Source: a virus. From it: a DNA stretch of 38,440 nt. How positions within the stretch are numbered: the first letter of the stretch is position 1; every line of letters begins with the position of its first letter. Shown piece after piece: positions 19,589 through 27,223 of the stretch. The translations under genes were made by a program, and so were the position numbers. The stretch is taken from IMG/VR virus record IMGVR_UViG_3300037336_000213, positions 1-38,440 of that record. One strand, given 5' to 3'. The notes beneath the pieces were generated by a model. The model saw only the letters and a program-made list of their open reading frames with translations. It was not told where the DNA came from and ran no database searches.

Positions 19589-20695
19589 ATGGCAAATATA
19601 AAAAATACATCAATGACAAGTAGTGGAGCAAACACATTACCTGTAGGAGCAACAGCAGCAAGACCTAGTGCTGTGCAAGGCAGGTTGCGTATGAATTCTA
19701 CTTATAGTCCAGCAGTGTTAGAATTTTTTGACGGGTCTAATTGGCGTCCTGTAACTGGTTATAGTTCAGGAACAGTTGGCACTGGCGGCCAGGCAATTAC
19801 ATATAAAAACGGCGGCATATCACACGCATTTACATCAGTTGGAAGTCATACATTTACTCCGGCATTTAGTGGCACAGTACAAGTACTAGTTGTTGCAGGC
19901 GGTGGCGGAGGTGCAGGAAGTCACGGCGGAGGTGGCGGAGGTGGCGGAGTACTATATAATGATACGTATCCGGTTACAGCTGGTTCAGCTATTAGTGTAA
20001 CTGTCGGTGGCGGTGCAACAGACGGCGCCTACAGTAGCTTTCCAAGTAATGGCGGTAATTCAGTATTTGGATCAACTACTAGTATTGGCGGAGGCGGTGG
20101 CGGCATTTGGAATCAAGGTACCACAGATAGTCGCAGTGGTGGATCAGGTGGCGGAGCAGGATCTAGCGGTGATGACGGATCAAGATTTAGAGTAAGCGGC
20201 GGCAACGGAACCCAAGGACAAGGATTTCCGGGTGGTGCTGGTGTAAGATTTAACACTTCGGGCGATAATGCTCACTTATCAGGTGGCGGCGGCGGGGCTG
20301 GCGGACCTGGACATTATTCAAGTGATAATAGAAATGACGGCATTAATCCAGCTGGTGGTCCAGGAGCAGCAAGTAAAGTTCTTGATGGCGAAACATTGTA
20401 TTGGGGCGGCGGAGGTGGCTCAGGACCTCACTTATCACCAGGCGGTGCAGGCGTTGGAGGCATCGGCGGCGGTGGAGGCGGCGGAGCACATCACGGCAGC
20501 CCAGCTATGCCCGACAATTTTCCTAGACTATTAGGTAGAGGTGGCGGTCAAGCAATTAACACAGGACAACCAGGACAAAGTCAAACAACTGGCGGCAATG
20601 CTGGAGCAAATACCGGCGGTGGCGGCGGTGGCGGCAACAGCCCTCCAGCTTCACATCAAAACGGTGGTTCAGGCATAGTAGTAGTAAGGTATTAA
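19589..20695 (+). CDS. Glycine-rich adhesin-like tail-fibre protein 2
   Basis: A 368-residue paralogue of the preceding gene, starting one base after its stop. It keeps the tip module (LPVGATAARP, SNWRPVTG), the HTFTPAFSGTVQVLVVAGGG strand, GQGFPGGAGVRFN, LYWGGGGG and the terminal GSGIVVVRY. The Gly-rich loops between these landmarks differ clearly from both neighbours, as expected if they are the receptor-contacting parts. AGG lies just upstream of the ATG. A role in host-range variation is inference. Confidence 0.75.
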   Translation: MANIKNTSMTSSGANTLPVGATAARPSAVQGRLRMNSTYSPAVLEFFDGSNWRPVTGYSSGTVGTGGQAITYKNGGISHAFTSVGSHTFTPAFSGTVQVLVVAGGGGGAGSHGGGGGGGGVLYNDTYPVTAGSAISVTVGGGATDGAYSSFPSNGGNSVFGSTTSIGGGGGGIWNQGTTDSRSGGSGGGAGSSGDDGSRFRVSGGNGTQGQGFPGGAGVRFNTSGDNAHLSGGGGGAGGPGHYSSDNRNDGINPAGGPGAASKVLDGETLYWGGGGGSGPHLSPGGAGVGGIGGGGGGGAHHGSPAMPDNFPRLLGRGGGQAINTGQPGQSQTTGGNAGANTGGGGGGGNSPPASHQNGGSGIVVVRY

Positions 20696-20705
20696 GGAAA
20701 AATAA

Positions 20706-21830
20706 ATGGCAACATTACAAGATACAAATATTAACGATACTGGGTTTATAACAATGCCAGCAGGCAATAACGCTCAACGTCCTACTGCAACTACAGGAAT
20801 GCTAAGATATAATAGTCAATCAGCAGACGCTTTAGAGTTTTATGACGGAACTAATTGGAGACCTGTAACAGGTATTAGTAAAGGAGCTATCGGTACAGGT
20901 GGCCAAAGCATTACATACGGCAATGGCGGCATAATGCATATGTTCACTACAGTTGGAAGTCATACATTTACACCTACTTTTAGCGGCACAGTACAAGTAC
21001 TAGTTGTTGCAGGCGGCGGCGGATCAGGATTCGACTGGGCCGGTGGTGGTGGCGGCGGCGGCATGATTTTTAATAGATCAGTATCAGTATCAGCCGGTAC
21101 GGGGGTTGGAGTAACTGTTGGCGGTGGTGGTGCGAGAGGCCCAGGTTGGAGCCAAGGAGCACCTAACGGAGGCAATAGTGTATTTGGTAATATTACAGCG
21201 AACGGCGGCGGCGGCAGTGGCTGCTGGGGACATCCACCAAGTGGACGAGCTCTAGAAAGCTGGACTGGACGTGACGGAGGTTCGGGCGGTGGCGGCGGAA
21301 ACACCGGAGACGGCTTAGATAGTAGACAACGAGTTAGAGAAGGTGACGGTATTACAGGACAAGGCTTCCCAGGCGGAAGTGGAGTAAGATTTAATCAGTC
21401 AAATGAAAACACACACAGTAGTGGAGGTGGCGGCGGAGCAGGTGCTCGAGGCAGAGATAGCTCAGACTATACTCAAAGCGATCAAGATTCTCAAAACGGA
21501 GGAGCCGGAGCAGCAACATCAATACTAGGACCAACACTATACTTTGGTGGTGGTGGCGGTGGTGGAGCTCACCTAGGTGCCGGACAAGTTGGCGGTGCTG
21601 GAGGCATCGGTGGTGGTGGAGGTGGCGGCATTTACCACGGTAGTTCATACAGACCTGGCGATCCATATTTTGGACGCGGTGGAGGCCAAAGTTTAAACGA
21701 TGGACAGCAATCAGCAGCATACTTTAACAGAGCCGACGGCGGTGCAGGCGGTGCTAATTCAGGCGGTGCAGGTGGAGGCGGCCAGTATGGTAATGCTGGC
21801 GGTAGTGGTGTAGTAATAGTTAGATATTAA
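20706..21830 (+). CDS. Glycine-rich adhesin-like tail-fibre protein 3
   Basis: A 374-residue third paralogue with MPAGNNAQRP, TNWRPVTGISKG, HTFTPTFSGTVQVLVVAGGG, GQGFPGGSGVRFN, LYFGGGGGGG and a closing GSGVVIVRY. Its loops carry more acidic and Gln/Asn residues than the other two. The RBS AAGGAA precedes the ATG. The TAA stop shares the tetranucleotide TTAA with the stop of the convergent gene on the other strand, marking the end of the fibre operon and the start of the enzyme island. Confidence 0.75.
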   Translation: MATLQDTNINDTGFITMPAGNNAQRPTATTGMLRYNSQSADALEFYDGTNWRPVTGISKGAIGTGGQSITYGNGGIMHMFTTVGSHTFTPTFSGTVQVLVVAGGGGSGFDWAGGGGGGGMIFNRSVSVSAGTGVGVTVGGGGARGPGWSQGAPNGGNSVFGNITANGGGGSGCWGHPPSGRALESWTGRDGGSGGGGGNTGDGLDSRQRVREGDGITGQGFPGGSGVRFNQSNENTHSSGGGGGAGARGRDSSDYTQSDQDSQNGGAGAATSILGPTLYFGGGGGGGAHLGAGQVGGAGGIGGGGGGGIYHGSSYRPGDPYFGRGGGQSLNDGQQSAAYFNRADGGAGGANSGGAGGGGQYGNAGGSGVVIVRY

Positions 21831-22537
21831 TTTTTCTTAATATCACTATATGATTTATATCTTTCTTTTAACGGACGATTTAGATCAGCATTTCTTATAT
21901 CGTTACATATAATTATTTCTTTCCAAGGCGTAGCAGCAGTTTGCAATTTGACATTATCATCTGCTAAAAATTTAAAATAACAAAGCGCATCTCCTTTTTT
22001 AATTGATATGCGTTCTTGTTTATTCTTAACTTCAAATACTAGTTCAACCGGCCTTACCCATTTATTAATATCATATTCACCAGGCACAGTAGTAGCCTTA
22101 TTTGTAAAATCATTGTAATGTAAAAATGCCGGTAGGGTTTGTAACATTAATGATTGGCCACAAGTGAACGTATTCAAAAGGTCTAATCCTATAATAGGAT
22201 ATGGGCTTATTCCTCTTTCGTCTTTTTCTAAAAATCTAATGTCGACCATCAAGTTAAAAAACTCTTGATCTACATTGTCGCAATATACATTACTATAAGT
22301 TTGATTTACATCAATATCGATATTTAAGTCTATAGGACTTTTAAAAACCCAAGTATTTTGAAACGTATCAGTTACAGCCGGGCACCTCATAAAAGTTGCA
22401 CCTTTTCTACTTGTAGCAATTTCCTTAGTTAGTTTAGAAAACGGATTATAATCAACAGGTAAAAACTTTTTAATATGATCAGGCAAATCAACAGTAAGTT
22501 CGTGTCCAGTAGAAAATGAATGGTTTACAATTGTCAT
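21827..22537 (-). CDS. Uncharacterised protein flanking a halogenase (copy A)
   Basis: A 236-residue protein with no assigned function. Residues 25-70 contain FLPVDYNPFSKL, then FMRCPAV..T..NTWVFKSPIDL, a pattern also seen in the gene at 24003 (NQFFPSWFKKLP, MKGCVG...TTGFVMPLWSDL). The two are probably remote homologues. The middle holds a hydrophobic strand (FTCGQSLMLQTLPAFLHY) and the end a strand-rich RISIKKGDALCYFKFLAD. The shape may correspond to an uncharacterised domain such as DUF6065, a weak impression. Its ATG overlaps the halogenase stop as ATGA, so it is translated as the last gene of a three-gene minus-strand operon. A substrate-handling or partner role for the halogenase is inference from context. 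Confidence 0.65.
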   Translation of the reverse strand: MTIVNHSFSTGHELTVDLPDHIKKFLPVDYNPFSKLTKEIATSRKGATFMRCPAVTDTFQNTWVFKSPIDLNIDIDVNQTYSNVYCDNVDQEFFNLMVDIRFLEKDERGISPYPIIGLDLLNTFTCGQSLMLQTLPAFLHYNDFTNKATTVPGEYDINKWVRPVELVFEVKNKQERISIKKGDALCYFKFLADDNVKLQTAATPWKEIIICNDIRNADLNRPLKERYKSYSDIKKN

Positions 22538-24006
22538 TTTAAATTAAACTGTTCCCTAAGTCTATCAATTTCTGCACTATGAATTACTCCGTGTAAAGAT
22601 TTATATTTTTCTTTTAGAATATACTCCTCAATGAGAATGAGACGAGCATCTTCTTTTGTAAAATTTGTGTTTCTTTCTGCTATTTTAAAATCCATCTGAG
22701 CTAGCCACGTTGTCCAGTTTGTACCAATAAACATACTGTTCCAATGACCATCATACGGAAGAGGTTGATCCGGATCTTTCATTCTATTAATATAATGTTC
22801 CATTCGATCTGTAATATAAAATTTTGATTTTACAAAATTCCAAAAAGGCGTGTCACGTTTGTTTTCAAAATAATGCATACTAACAAAATCTGCACAATCT
22901 TCATAGATTATAGACAGCTGTAGGTTAAAGAAATCTATATCTAATTGAGTTACATATTCTTCTCTAATAGCATTGCATAATTTTGTAATACCGGCAGTAA
23001 TCATTCCAACTCCGGTACTTTCTAGTGGTTCTATAAATCCAGAACTTAACCCTATGGATACTCTATTCCCTTCCCACATATCTTTATAATAATAAGGAGA
23101 CCAGTCTAGTACTTTTAACTGATCTTTAGAAATTCTATAGTCCCAGTATTTGCAAAAATATTCCTTTGCTTCTTCAACATCAGTAACATCTTTATTAAAA
23201 ACTAACCCACTACCGATTCTACTAGAAACAGGAATATTCCAAATCCATCCGTGATCTACCGCTTCACTTATTACATATGGATGTAACTCTTTTTCTCTAT
23301 CGTTGTAAGGGATATGTCCTGCAATAGCAGCATTGCAAAATAACTGATCAAACTCAACACGCTTTTTAGGAGTGCCTAATATGTTTTTCCATCCAGTACA
23401 ATCTACAAATATATCTCCTTTAATACACATACCGTTTTCAAGATCAAGTGATGATATTATATTATCATCATCCATATTAACTTTCAAAACATCAGACTGT
23501 ATAAAAGTTATTTTATTTTTTAATTTTGTATGAGCGTAATGTACTAACTTGCCACAATCTATATGAAATGCGTATGACTCTAAGTCACGCATACTAACTT
23601 TGTTTTCTAATGATAATTCATAAAAGGCACTTGCATATGTTGCAAACGGTAAGTCTTGATTTTGAGTCCATAAGTCTTGCAATCTTATTCCTGTTTGCTC
23701 GTCTATGATTGTAGGACGTTTATAAAATGGGTGCCATATGTCTTTCCCCGTCTCCTGCCAATTAGCAAACAATATTGAAGATTTATATGTAGCATCAGTA
23801 TTAACCATCCATTCCTGCTTTGGAAATCCACACTCGTCTAAAAATGGGCCTAAATTTAATAACGTCCCTTCTCCTACGCCTACTGTTGAAGGAACAATTT
23901 TATCAATTAATGTTATTTTTAATTGCGGCATTTGTGCAGACAAATATGAAGCAGTTAGCCAACCAGAAGTTCCGCCCCCTACTATTACTATTGATTGTAT
24001 TTTCAT
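22534..24006 (-). CDS. Flavin-dependent tryptophan-halogenase family protein (A)
   Basis: A 490-residue member of the tryptophan halogenase family (Trp_halogenase). FAD-binding GGGTSGW is at residues 10-16 and VGVGEGT at 42-48. Lys75 in ATYKSSI aligns with the catalytic Lys that carries the hypohalous acid equivalent in PrnA/RebH. The signature WIWNIP is at 254-259 and EPLEST at 326-331, where the second Glu aligns with the PrnA/RebH catalytic Glu. Length is near the family norm. These enzymes use FADH2, O2 and halide to halogenate an electron-rich aromatic; the substrate is unknown and need not be free Trp. It is the middle gene of an operon with two related unknown proteins, overlapping both by ATGA. 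No reductase is nearby. Confidence 0.92.
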   Translation of the reverse strand: MKIQSIVIVGGGTSGWLTASYLSAQMPQLKITLIDKIVPSTVGVGEGTLLNLGPFLDECGFPKQEWMVNTDATYKSSILFANWQETGKDIWHPFYKRPTIIDEQTGIRLQDLWTQNQDLPFATYASAFYELSLENKVSMRDLESYAFHIDCGKLVHYAHTKLKNKITFIQSDVLKVNMDDDNIISSLDLENGMCIKGDIFVDCTGWKNILGTPKKRVEFDQLFCNAAIAGHIPYNDREKELHPYVISEAVDHGWIWNIPVSSRIGSGLVFNKDVTDVEEAKEYFCKYWDYRISKDQLKVLDWSPYYYKDMWEGNRVSIGLSSGFIEPLESTGVGMITAGITKLCNAIREEYVTQLDIDFFNLQLSIIYEDCADFVSMHYFENKRDTPFWNFVKSKFYITDRMEHYINRMKDPDQPLPYDGHWNSMFIGTNWTTWLAQMDFKIAERNTNFTKEDARLILIEEYILKEKYKSLHGVIHSAEIDRLREQFNLK

Positions 24007-24758
24007 TTAATATCCTTTGGAGTTATTATACTGGTTTTTGAATTTTCTTTCGCTTCACGTATGCGTCTAGATTCTTTGTACCCGTTTACAAAAAACGGAA
24101 AACTATTATTGTTCATAACTCTCATTAATTCATTAGGTCCTACTACGTGTAATTTAAGTTCAACGTTGTGTTCAGTTATAGGCATCAAATGTACCATTGG
24201 TCTGCCTGCGGCAAAATCATATCTTTGACCTTTTCTAAGTAGCATATTAATATGCGATGTGTGTTGATATTTATATTCAACCATTCCGGGCGGGGTATGT
24301 TGTGTCATTATATCTCTAGGATGACTCCAAGGCAATCCTGTATATAAAAAATTAATTCCGCTTTTTTCTCGAATTCTCCAAGGACTAATAAGTTTAATAT
24401 GTGTATATTGGGCAAACTCTGTTCCTAACTGATCTAAGCTGTGAAATCCTATTTCACTTGTATTGTCAGCATATTGATAACTATAATTTTGTCCGTGTGT
24501 TTGTAATACTAGGTCGCTCCACAACGGCATAACAAACCCTGTAGTATACAAGTTAGTTAACCCAACACACCCTTTCATTGTTCGTTGCTTAATAGGAACA
24601 CCAGCACTACTTTCGACTTCAGTTGTACTAGGTAATTTTTTAAACCACGATGGAAAAAATTGGTTAGCTCGATCTATCGGAAATAAATCGTATGCAGTTG
24701 TATTTGCAGTAAAACAGTCTACAGTTATTGTTTTTCGTCGAGTAAAGAAATCAAACAT
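24003..24758 (-). CDS. Uncharacterised protein flanking a halogenase (copy B)
   Basis: A 251-residue protein from the ATG at 24758, which has AGGA nine bases upstream. A GTG at 24791 would add 11 residues but overlaps the putative promoter. The pattern NQFFPSWFKKLP (32-43), then MKGCVG.....TTGFVMPLWSDL, and later GMVEYKYQHTSHIN and RYDFAAGRPMVHLMP, resembles the layout of the gene at 21827; the two appear to be remote homologues. Several His and aromatic residues are present but no known catalytic motif. First gene of the three-gene minus-strand operon, joined to the halogenase by an ATGA overlap. Function unknown; association with halogenation is inferred from this coupling. Confidence 0.65.
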   Translation of the reverse strand: MFDFFTRRKTITVDCFTANTTAYDLFPIDRANQFFPSWFKKLPSTTEVESSAGVPIKQRTMKGCVGLTNLYTTGFVMPLWSDLVLQTHGQNYSYQYADNTSEIGFHSLDQLGTEFAQYTHIKLISPWRIREKSGINFLYTGLPWSHPRDIMTQHTPPGMVEYKYQHTSHINMLLRKGQRYDFAAGRPMVHLMPITEHNVELKLHVVGPNELMRVMNNNSFPFFVNGYKESRRIREAKENSKTSIITPKDIK

Positions 24759-24781
24759 TGAATAGATCCTATTAATAAAAA

Positions 24782-24789
24782 TACTTATC
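24782..24789 (-). promoter_or_regulatory. Putative late promoter (GATAAGTA, minus strand)
   Basis: Read on the minus strand the octamer is GATAAGTA, 23 bases before the ATG at 24758, with an AGGA ribosome site between. It would drive the three-gene halogenase A operon. Confidence 0.5.
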
Positions 24790-24818
24790 ACTATTTAACA
24801 TTGCAGTACTGTGGTCTT

Positions 24819-24826
24819 GGTAAATA
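24819..24826 (+). promoter_or_regulatory. Possible late-type promoter (GGTAAATA)
   Basis: GGTAAATA ends 8 bases before the ATG at 24835, and the same octamer occurs at 38001 before another gene. If the start of transcription lies about 6 bases downstream, as in T4 late promoters, the message would be nearly leaderless. Weak match. Confidence 0.3.
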
Positions 24827-24834
24827 TCTGTGTG

Positions 24835-25419
24835 ATGATAATTAAAGACGATTTTTTAAAACTAGACGATTTTTTAAAACTACAGGAATTTGTATTGTCA
24901 AATGAGTTCCCTTGGTTTTATTCAGACAGGGTTTCGTTGCCGCCAGATGAATACAATATCATTGATGATGCTGCAAGAGAAACTGATGGATTTTATCATT
25001 TACTATACGCCGCTGATGATAACAGTAATCAGAGCGCATATATGAAATATTTTCAACCCTTTTTTGAAAATTTAACTCAAGAGTTTGGGTATACCAGTGA
25101 CTCGTTAATACGAGCAAGATTGGGTCTAAAAATGCCCAATGTTAATCACAAAATAGAAAATTATAATTTGCCGCACATAGACTACCATTTCCCTCACGAT
25201 ACTATAATTTTCTATTTAAATACCAGCGATGGTAATACTAGAATGTTTGACCAGTATGGTGAGGAAAATAAAGAAACTTCAAAATTTACGGTAAAGGAAG
25301 AAATTGAACCTATACAAAATAGATTGTTATTATTTAACGGCCTTCAATATCATACTGCTAGTAATCCGATAACCTCTAGTAGACGTATAGTATTAAATTT
25401 AAATTTAAAATGCAAGTAG
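24835..25419 (+). CDS. 2-oxoglutarate/Fe(II) oxygenase-like protein (1)
   Basis: A 194-residue protein of the double-stranded beta-helix oxygenase type. The facial triad is H114 and D116 in PHIDY, with H173 in QYHT. Arg183/184 in SSRRIVLN is placed to bind the 2OG carboxylate. It is a clear paralogue of the 217-residue gene at 29334 (PHIDY, FNG..YH, NPI..S.RIVLN). The ATG at 24835 was preferred to GTG 24811 because homology begins at IIKDDF; no Shine-Dalgarno is seen. Near the N-terminus DDFLKL is repeated by an 18-base tandem duplication. The last ten bases overlap the next oxygenase gene. Likely a hydroxylase; the substrate is unknown. Confidence 0.82.
   Translation: MIIKDDFLKLDDFLKLQEFVLSNEFPWFYSDRVSLPPDEYNIIDDAARETDGFYHLLYAADDNSNQSAYMKYFQPFFENLTQEFGYTSDSLIRARLGLKMPNVNHKIENYNLPHIDYHFPHDTIIFYLNTSDGNTRMFDQYGEENKETSKFTVKEEIEPIQNRLLLFNGLQYHTASNPITSSRRIVLNLNLKCK
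24847..24882 (+). repeat. Perfect 18-base in-frame tandem duplication
   Basis: Copies 24847-24864 and 24865-24882 are identical (gacgattttttaaaacta) and encode DDFLKL twice at residues 5-16 of the oxygenase. This looks like a recent slippage or duplication; the paralogue at 29334 lacks it. Confidence 0.95.
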
Positions 25420-26027
25420 AAAATATATTTCCTAATCCTATACTAAAGTTTTCAATAGATTCAGAATCTATTGAACGTAGTCTTGTAATTGCAAAGGACT
25501 ATGCAAAAGAAGTAAATTGGTTTGAAGCAGAACATTACGGCCAGTCGTTAACTTCTTTTTTTAGTGATGGATCTAGAAATTATTTAGGTATCAAAGACCC
25601 AAATCTAGCACACGAAATAATAAATGCTGCAAGATGTTATCTTGATAGTATAGCGTGGCACAAAGACGCAGATTTAGTAATGGAAAGTTGGTTAAATCTA
25701 AATCCTTACAGTACTTGGCACGGTGCTCACGAACATTTTGATTCTTTGATGAGCGGAGTAGTTTGGCTGCAAACAAATCAAGACAGCGGAGCACACTTTG
25801 TTTTTATAGAACCTAATAGTGTAAAAACACAAATATTTCTTCAATATAGTGACGTCAAAATTAAAGATAACGAATTTAACAGAAGTACATATACTATTAA
25901 TCCTAAATCAGGTGAAGGCGTAATTTTTCCATCCTGGATGAGGCACCAAGTATTACCTAATAAATCAAAAGAACATAGATATAGTATTGCATTTAATATA
26001 TGGATTGATAAAAATGGCAAAAATTGA
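25410..26027 (+). CDS. Putative 2OG-Fe(II) oxygenase, HxH family (2)
   Basis: A 205-residue protein resembling the family of putative 2OG-Fe(II) oxygenases with N-terminal 'FP.P' (IFPNPILKF) and a H.H.....SGV.[YW] core (PF13759/TIGR02466-like). Here H107-E-H109 precedes SLMSGVVWL, with distal H179 in WMRHQV and R190 in the EHRYSIAFN strand. The usual HxD pair is replaced by HxH, as in its two paralogues at 26014 and 28717. It overlaps oxygenase 1 by ten bases and oxygenase 3 by fourteen, so the plus-strand genes from 24835 to 27223 form a four-oxygenase operon. The substrate is unknown. Confidence 0.8.
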   Translation: MQVENIFPNPILKFSIDSESIERSLVIAKDYAKEVNWFEAEHYGQSLTSFFSDGSRNYLGIKDPNLAHEIINAARCYLDSIAWHKDADLVMESWLNLNPYSTWHGAHEHFDSLMSGVVWLQTNQDSGAHFVFIEPNSVKTQIFLQYSDVKIKDNEFNRSTYTINPKSGEGVIFPSWMRHQVLPNKSKEHRYSIAFNIWIDKNGKN

Positions 26028-26601
26028 ACTATGGTTCCCTACAATAATATATTCTGAAGAAGATTTATTTTCAAACATCACCAATGAAAAATGGGCAAAT
26101 TCTCTATTTGAAATAGAAAAAACTGTTAAATCTGGTGGAGAAGATTGGGAGGGGAAAACATACACTACTCATACTACATACGAGCTTGCTTCCGATAACA
26201 CCTTTAATAGTTTAATTGAAACTATTACACAGCACGTAAATGGATTAGCAGCTCAATATGGATCAACCGTAAAATATAAAGTAGACGGTGCTTGGGCAAA
26301 TATAGCTAGAGAAGGAAATTATCAAGAGTATCATACTCACGACGGTAGTGTGTTTAGTGCAGTTTATTATGTTAAAGTACCGGAAGGTTCTGGTAATATT
26401 ATATTTGAAGATCCTAGGATGCCAGATATGCTACCTGTAAAAAATATACCTGAAAGAAATTCTTTAAGTTTTAATAAAATAGGTTACACTCCTGCAGAAG
26501 GAACACTTATAATATTTAGATCATCTCTTCGACATTGTGTACAAGAAGGAACAAACGTCGATCCAAGAATTTCAATATCGATGAATTTTGGCTATGAATA
26601 A
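26014..26601 (+). CDS. Putative 2OG-Fe(II) oxygenase, HxH family (3)
   Basis: A 195-residue protein starting at MAKIELWFPTIIY, the family's usual N-terminus; an in-frame start at 25987 would add nine unconserved residues. It has H107-T-H109 in YHTHDGS, then VFSAVYYVKVP, distal H174 in LRHCV and R185 in PRISISMNF. It is a paralogue of the genes at 25410 and especially 28717, which shares the YY.KVP..SGNI.F stretch. The 14-base overlap with the upstream gene and 8-base overlap with the next indicate coupled translation. Likely oxygenase; metal ligation by the second His is untested. Confidence 0.8.
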   Translation: MAKIELWFPTIIYSEEDLFSNITNEKWANSLFEIEKTVKSGGEDWEGKTYTTHTTYELASDNTFNSLIETITQHVNGLAAQYGSTVKYKVDGAWANIAREGNYQEYHTHDGSVFSAVYYVKVPEGSGNIIFEDPRMPDMLPVKNIPERNSLSFNKIGYTPAEGTLIIFRSSLRHCVQEGTNVDPRISISMNFGYE

Positions 26602-27223
26602 TTTATTTGATATAAATTCATTATCTGATAATGTAACTGTAAAAGTTGTAAACAATACTAAGATTTATATAAAAGATAACTTTTATAAAAATCCCCACAA
26701 AGTAGCAGATTTTATATTATCTCAACCTTGTAATAAATGGAAATCGTGGGAAAGCCCATCTTACAACGGAACACACTTTTTAGATCAACGGCACGATTTT
26801 TATGATGAGAGGATGATACTAGTTTCTGCTGAAATAGAAAAATTGTGTAATGAAAAAGTAGCACAACCTACTCAAGTAGTAACAAACTGTATGACATTTT
26901 ATGATAAACTATTTAATAATTATAACGACAATTACTGGGGGCCGCACAGTGATTTAGGATATACTGCATTAATTTATTTAAATTTAGAAACCTGCGAAGG
27001 AACTAATTTTTATGAACAATTAGTTGACGATCCGTGGCCTACTCCGGAACACTATGAACCTTGGAGATTAAAAAGTAGATATAAATTAATTGACACTGTA
27101 GAGTCTAAATTTAATAGAATGGTATTATTTAATGGAGCAAAACTTCAGCACGGTATGAGTATAAATTCTGATTTATTTTTTAACAAACTTCGAATAAATC
27201 AAGCTATCTTTTTAACTCCGTAA
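26594..27223 (+). CDS. 2-oxoglutarate/Fe(II) oxygenase-like protein (4)
   Basis: A 209-residue protein beginning MNNLFDINSL; a TTG two codons earlier is less likely. The triad is H118 and D120 in GPHSD and H186 in KLQHGM, with R200 in LRINQAIFL as the likely 2OG anchor and FNGAKLQH comparable to FNG..YH of oxygenases 1 and 6. The N-terminal half (IYIKDNFYKNPHKVADFIL) is typical of phage proteins of this superfamily. It ends the four-oxygenase operon. Its last 25 bases are antisense to the end of halogenase B. The reaction is probably hydroxylation; the target is unknown. Confidence 0.75.
   Translation: MNNLFDINSLSDNVTVKVVNNTKIYIKDNFYKNPHKVADFILSQPCNKWKSWESPSYNGTHFLDQRHDFYDERMILVSAEIEKLCNEKVAQPTQVVTNCMTFYDKLFNNYNDNYWGPHSDLGYTALIYLNLETCEGTNFYEQLVDDPWPTPEHYEPWRLKSRYKLIDTVESKFNRMVLFNGAKLQHGMSINSDLFFNKLRINQAIFLTP

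Noticed and set aside
21391-21720. Histidine-rich minus-strand open frame suggesting a metal-binding protein
   Set aside because: The His, Leu and Arg richness is an artefact of reading Gly-rich codons of the adhesin gene in an antisense frame.
24758-24834. GTG starts at 24791 (minus) and 24811 (plus) as true starts
   Set aside because: They add residues not matching homologues and overlap promoter-like octamers; the ATGs at 24758 and 24835 fit better.
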